A stretch of DNA of 64,000 nucleotides from Bacteroidaceae bacterium (GTDB lineage Bacteria; Bacteroidota; Bacteroidia; Bacteroidales; Bacteroidaceae). This document shows, in pieces, positions 63,401 to 64,000 of this stretch (position 1 is its first letter; each line of letters begins with the position of its first letter). A model generated the notes under the pieces. It saw only the letters and a program-made list of their open reading frames with translations. It did not search any database and was not told the origin of the DNA. Location of the stretch: NCBI GenBank assembly GCA_030843315.1, contig JAUUPT010000014.1:1-64000 (forward strand), given 5' to 3'. Both the position numbers and the translations under genes were made by a program.

Positions 63401-63541
63401 CGACGTCACGTCGGCAATGTCCGGGTAGGCTTCGATGGAGAGCTGCGTCCAGGAGTAGTAACCGAATACGCCCAGCATCAGGAACAGGCAGAGCATCACC
63501 CATCTCTTGCGGATGATGGTAAGCATTATATCTTTCTTCAT
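60458..63541 (-). CDS. CusA/CzcA-family heavy-metal RND efflux pump
   Basis: A 1027-residue inner-membrane transporter with 12 predicted helices and two large periplasmic loops. The heavy-metal RND motif in helix 4, DFGIIVDGAIVMMET, holds the proton-relay acidic residues. The end is FYYLIEKRNERNVR. It pumps ions such as Cu, Zn, Co or Ni in studied relatives; the metal cannot be read with confidence. The stop lies in the tandem repeat. It lies 32 bases after the adaptor gene. Confidence 0.93.
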   Translation of the reverse strand: MKKDIMLTIIRKRWVMLCLFLMLGVFGYYSWTQLSIEAYPDIADVTSQVVTQVPGLAAEEVEQQITIPLERAINGLPGMHVMRSKSTFGLSMITIVFRDGTEDYWSRQRVQERLNEVELPYDAVPGLDPLTSPIGEVYRYLIESDKHSLRELTDLQNWVVIPRIKEVSGVADVTNFGGITTQFQVEVDPRKLEQYDLSLAQVIEAIENNNANVGGSVLNRGDLGYVVRGIGLIEGLDDLGKIVVSSEGGVPIFLNDLGTLKYGNLERKGVFGYSDRTRQYSESLEGIVLLLKHENPSEVLDGIHAAVDELNSSILPEGARIHVFLDRTSLVNTTLSTVSHTLMMGMALVVLVLILFLGNWRGALLVSVTIPIALLIAFILMKLTDIPANLLSLGAIDFGIIVDGAIVMMETILKKREDHQGEYIEEKSIAQRAREVGKPILFSTIIIITAYLPLFAFERVERKLFTPMAFTMSYAMIGALLVALLLIPGIAYAIYRKPRKIYKNRWLEKLRDGYAAAVEKILSHPRRIIAPVAVILVAGIVLSITVGKDFLPTLDEGSIWLQVNLPPGLSVEKSREMSDTLRARTMKYPEVTYIAVQAGRNDDGTDPFTPSHFEVSVGIKPYDQWPKGKTKEDLIEELAAEYETLPGFRVGFSQPMIDGVMDKIAGAHSELVVKVYGNEPRETRRIAEEVLDVLAEVPGAVDLDIDQEPPLPQLQILMDRDAIARYGLNVSDVSDLIEVAIGGKAVAQLYQGDRQYDITCKYREEARDTPEKIAGLMLTSATGAKIPLSQVAEVKLSTGESTITREMNRRHLTVKLNLRGRDLASFLKEAQSTIDGRVKYDKDKYTIKWGGQFENQHRAYSRLAVIIPLTLMLMFILLYSTFGKFRQAALVLCIVPLALFGGMLALNVRGMTLNVSSAVGFIAMFGLSIQNGIIMVSHINGLRREGMQLYQAVAEGARHRFRPILMTSITTIIGLLPASLATGIGSDVQRPLATVIVYGLMFSTLISMFVLPTFYYLIEKRNERNVR

Positions 63542-63573
63542 AATCCTTTATTTTTAAGTAGTGTCTTTGTCTT

Positions 63574-64000
63574 CTATTTCAGGTAGTATCCGCCTTCACT
63601 TATCACTTTGTCGCCCGTTGCCAGCCCGTCGGTTATCACGGCGAACCCGTCCTTCGAAACTTCCACTTCTACCGGTCGCCGCACGTAGGTATCTGCCGAG
63701 GCCTGTACATATACGTAGCTATCCTTCTCGCCTTGCAGCAGCGCCTTTTCCGGGATATGGATCATATCCGCAGGTTCACTAAGGAAGTGCATGGTGGTGT
63801 ACATGCCCAGTTTGAGTTTCTCGTCCCGATTGTCGCATACCGACAGTACGCGGATGGAGCGGGTGCCCTCATCTACCGATTCTTCCACGTGATAGACAGT
63901 ACCTTGAATGTGCGTGCCGGGGAAGGCGGATATCTCTATATCCAGTTTGTTTCCTTCTTTAATGAAGCGGATGTCTTTCTCTTTCACCTGTGCTGTAATC
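63574..64000 (-). CDS. CusB-like periplasmic adaptor (membrane fusion protein), 5' end missing
   Basis: The last 142 residues of an adaptor whose start lies beyond the window. Seen are the beta-barrel domain (IRFIKEGNKLDIEISAFPG, GTVYHVEESVDEGTRSIRV, GMYTTMHF) and the membrane-proximal domain (HIPEKALLQGEKDSYVYVQ, VRRPVEVEVSKDGFAVITDGLATGDKVISEGGYYLK). It links the RND pump to the outer-membrane channel. First gene visible in the metal operon. Confidence 0.92.
   Translation of the reverse strand, partial: ITAQVKEKDIRFIKEGNKLDIEISAFPGTHIQGTVYHVEESVDEGTRSIRVLSVCDNRDEKLKLGMYTTMHFLSEPADMIHIPEKALLQGEKDSYVYVQASADTYVRRPVEVEVSKDGFAVITDGLATGDKVISEGGYYLK

Overview
The window reads as a chromosomal segment of a gut Bacteroides species or very close relative. 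The signs are Bacteroides-type promoters (TTTG at -33, TAnnTTTG at -7), a SusC/SusD pair, an ECF sigma/FecR pair, a UpxY-type antiterminator, a 'smalltalk' peptide next to an HU-like protein and an amidase, DUF4270 beside a one-domain glycogen synthase, and several SPII-type lipoproteins. No tRNA, rRNA, CRISPR array, integrase or transposase gene was found.

Layout. 1-1 kb: end of an apparently frameshifted HU-like gene, an inverted repeat, the smalltalk peptide and an N-acetylmuramoyl-L-alanine amidase, all on +. 0.9-6.8 kb, minus strand: an exopolysaccharide initiation/export operon (UpxY-type antiterminator, WecA-like sugar-phosphate transferase, Wza-like lipoprotein, Wzc-like tyrosine kinase, PHP-type phosphatase) with no sugar-specific glycosyltransferases. 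7-30.7 kb: housekeeping and small regulatory units. These are guaA; a Crp/Fnr regulator; MarC; a rhomboid protease; a glycogen operon (debranching enzyme, GT4, GH57); the glycogen synthase-like/DUF4270 pair; panC-panD; a PyrK-GltD fusion; an outer-membrane barrel with a LytS/LytTR two-component pair; serS; rplU-rpmA; and a HAD phosphatase fused to a DUF3667 membrane protein.

30.8-55.6 kb, plus strand: the centrepiece, a large polysaccharide-utilisation locus whose enzyme set fits high-mannose N-glycan catabolism. It holds four GH92 alpha-mannosidases, an ECF sigma and FecR anti-sigma, a SusC with an N-terminal STN signalling domain, SusD, a GH18-like protein with a destroyed active site (probable glycan binder), a DUF1735-LamG lipoprotein, a GH18 endo-beta-N-acetylglucosaminidase with an intact active site, an inverting-type GH97, an MFS transporter and a GH130 phosphorylase. 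Together they could release the glycan at the cell surface, import it, trim glucose and mannose in the periplasm, carry Man-beta-1,4-GlcNAc across the inner membrane and phosphorolyse it. The GH92 at 34691-36967 carries W88, E533, H584-E585 and D644 at exactly the numbers I recall for the alpha-1,2-mannosidase BT3990.

55.6-64 kb, minus strand: one tightly packed run of metal genes: a CusB-like adaptor (cut by the window end), a CusA-like RND pump, a TolC-like channel, an unlisted 46-residue membrane peptide whose stop overlaps the next start, an MgtA-type P-ATPase and MgtC. A tandem GC-rich 41-bp repeat forms the end of the pump gene.

Functions are inferred from motifs and context read by eye; no database search was possible.
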